A stretch of DNA of 64,000 nt, taken from the NCBI GenBank assembly GCA_963851295.1, contig CAWKOS010000009.1:418506-482505 (forward strand). The letters run 5' to 3'. The notes beneath the pieces are model-generated. The model made no database searches. It saw only the letters and a program-made list of their open reading frames with translations, and was not told the origin of the DNA. Numbering within the stretch: the stretch's first letter is position 1; the number at the start of each line of letters is the position of its first letter. Below are positions 63,898 through 64,000 of this stretch, in pieces. Position numbers and translations under genes: made by a program. Source of the stretch: JAOPZW01 sp963851295 (GTDB taxonomy: Bacteria > Actinomycetota > Thermoleophilia > Solirubrobacterales > Solirubrobacteraceae).

Positions 63898-64000
63898 CGG
63901 CGTGCCCTCCCCTTGCTTGGCGAACGAACCTCTCCTGAACGGAGAACGCGGCGGGGCGGCGGGGGTCAGGCGTTACTTCGTCATGGGAACCTGGACACAT

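Overview
The window is very GC-rich, uses GTG and TTG starts freely, and has many genes whose only promoter mark is a TANNNT -10 box 6-10 nt before the start codon (leaderless). Together with the gene families present (AldO-type alditol oxidase, DipZ, ECF/anti-sigma pairs, MalT-like LuxR regulators, DUF1638/RACo methyl-transfer operon) this points to a soil actinobacterium. My best guess is the Thermoleophilia/Solirubrobacterales side (Conexibacter or Solirubrobacter-like). That placement is inference; no rRNA or marker gene is present.

Layout. 1-8.1 kb: a cut-off APC permease, an SDR, a MalT-like regulator, dipZ, an ECF sigma/zinc anti-sigma pair and an amidase. 8.1-14.7 kb: a 3-oxoadipate-type aromatic module (hydroxyquinol-like intradiol dioxygenase, PcaR-like IclR regulator, esterase, thiolase, two-subunit CoA transferase). 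Three promoter regions here carry the same tandem operator, TGTGCGC-N4-CGAAC repeated at 19 bp. 15-18.6 kb: a GntR regulator, a BetA-like choline dehydrogenase and a divergent leaderless DAO-family oxidase. 18.6-22.7 kb: a compact CHAT-protease operon with a small Cys/His protein and a four-helix membrane protein. 22.8-24.4 kb: alditol oxidase and a small secreted protein.

24.5-32.1 kb is the most striking block: an MttB-family methyltransferase divergent from iclR, corrinoid protein, MetV-type zinc protein, MetF-like reductase, methyl-THF:corrinoid methyltransferase, RACo reactivase and DUF1638. These genes can carry a methyl group from a quaternary amine to a corrinoid, to THF and on to methylene-THF. 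With betA nearby, choline/glycine betaine catabolism is the natural reading. Two TGGAA-N6-TTCCA palindromes lie in the divergent promoter, and the iclR reading frame is broken by one base in a C-run.

32.1-44.5 kb is a disturbed zone. A FucP-like sugar transporter overlaps an orphan sugar-binding lipoprotein, and the pair is flanked by 65-bp inverted repeats (62/65 identical). Next to it are tRNA-like debris, a heavily frameshifted GAF/HD-GYP/GGDEF pseudogene, and an intact IS256-family element inserted in a decayed IS110-family element. An enoyl-CoA hydratase and a divergent acyl-CoA synthetase follow.

44.5-58.3 kb holds a secreted TolB-like protein, a large LAL regulator, and a set of genes that seem tied to an ECF41-like sigma factor lacking its usual C-terminal domain. 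Two promoters there fit TGTCAC(A/G)-N16-GGTC, and a separate roughly 38-bp element recurs in front of three genes. This set includes alpha/beta hydrolases, two NmrA-like reductases, a VioB-type ferritin-like protein with a free-standing copy of its C-terminal domain, and paralogous small membrane proteins. 58.3-64 kb: a hypothetical protein, an aldo-keto reductase, a membrane-anchored coiled-coil protein and a secreted BNR/sialidase-like protein.
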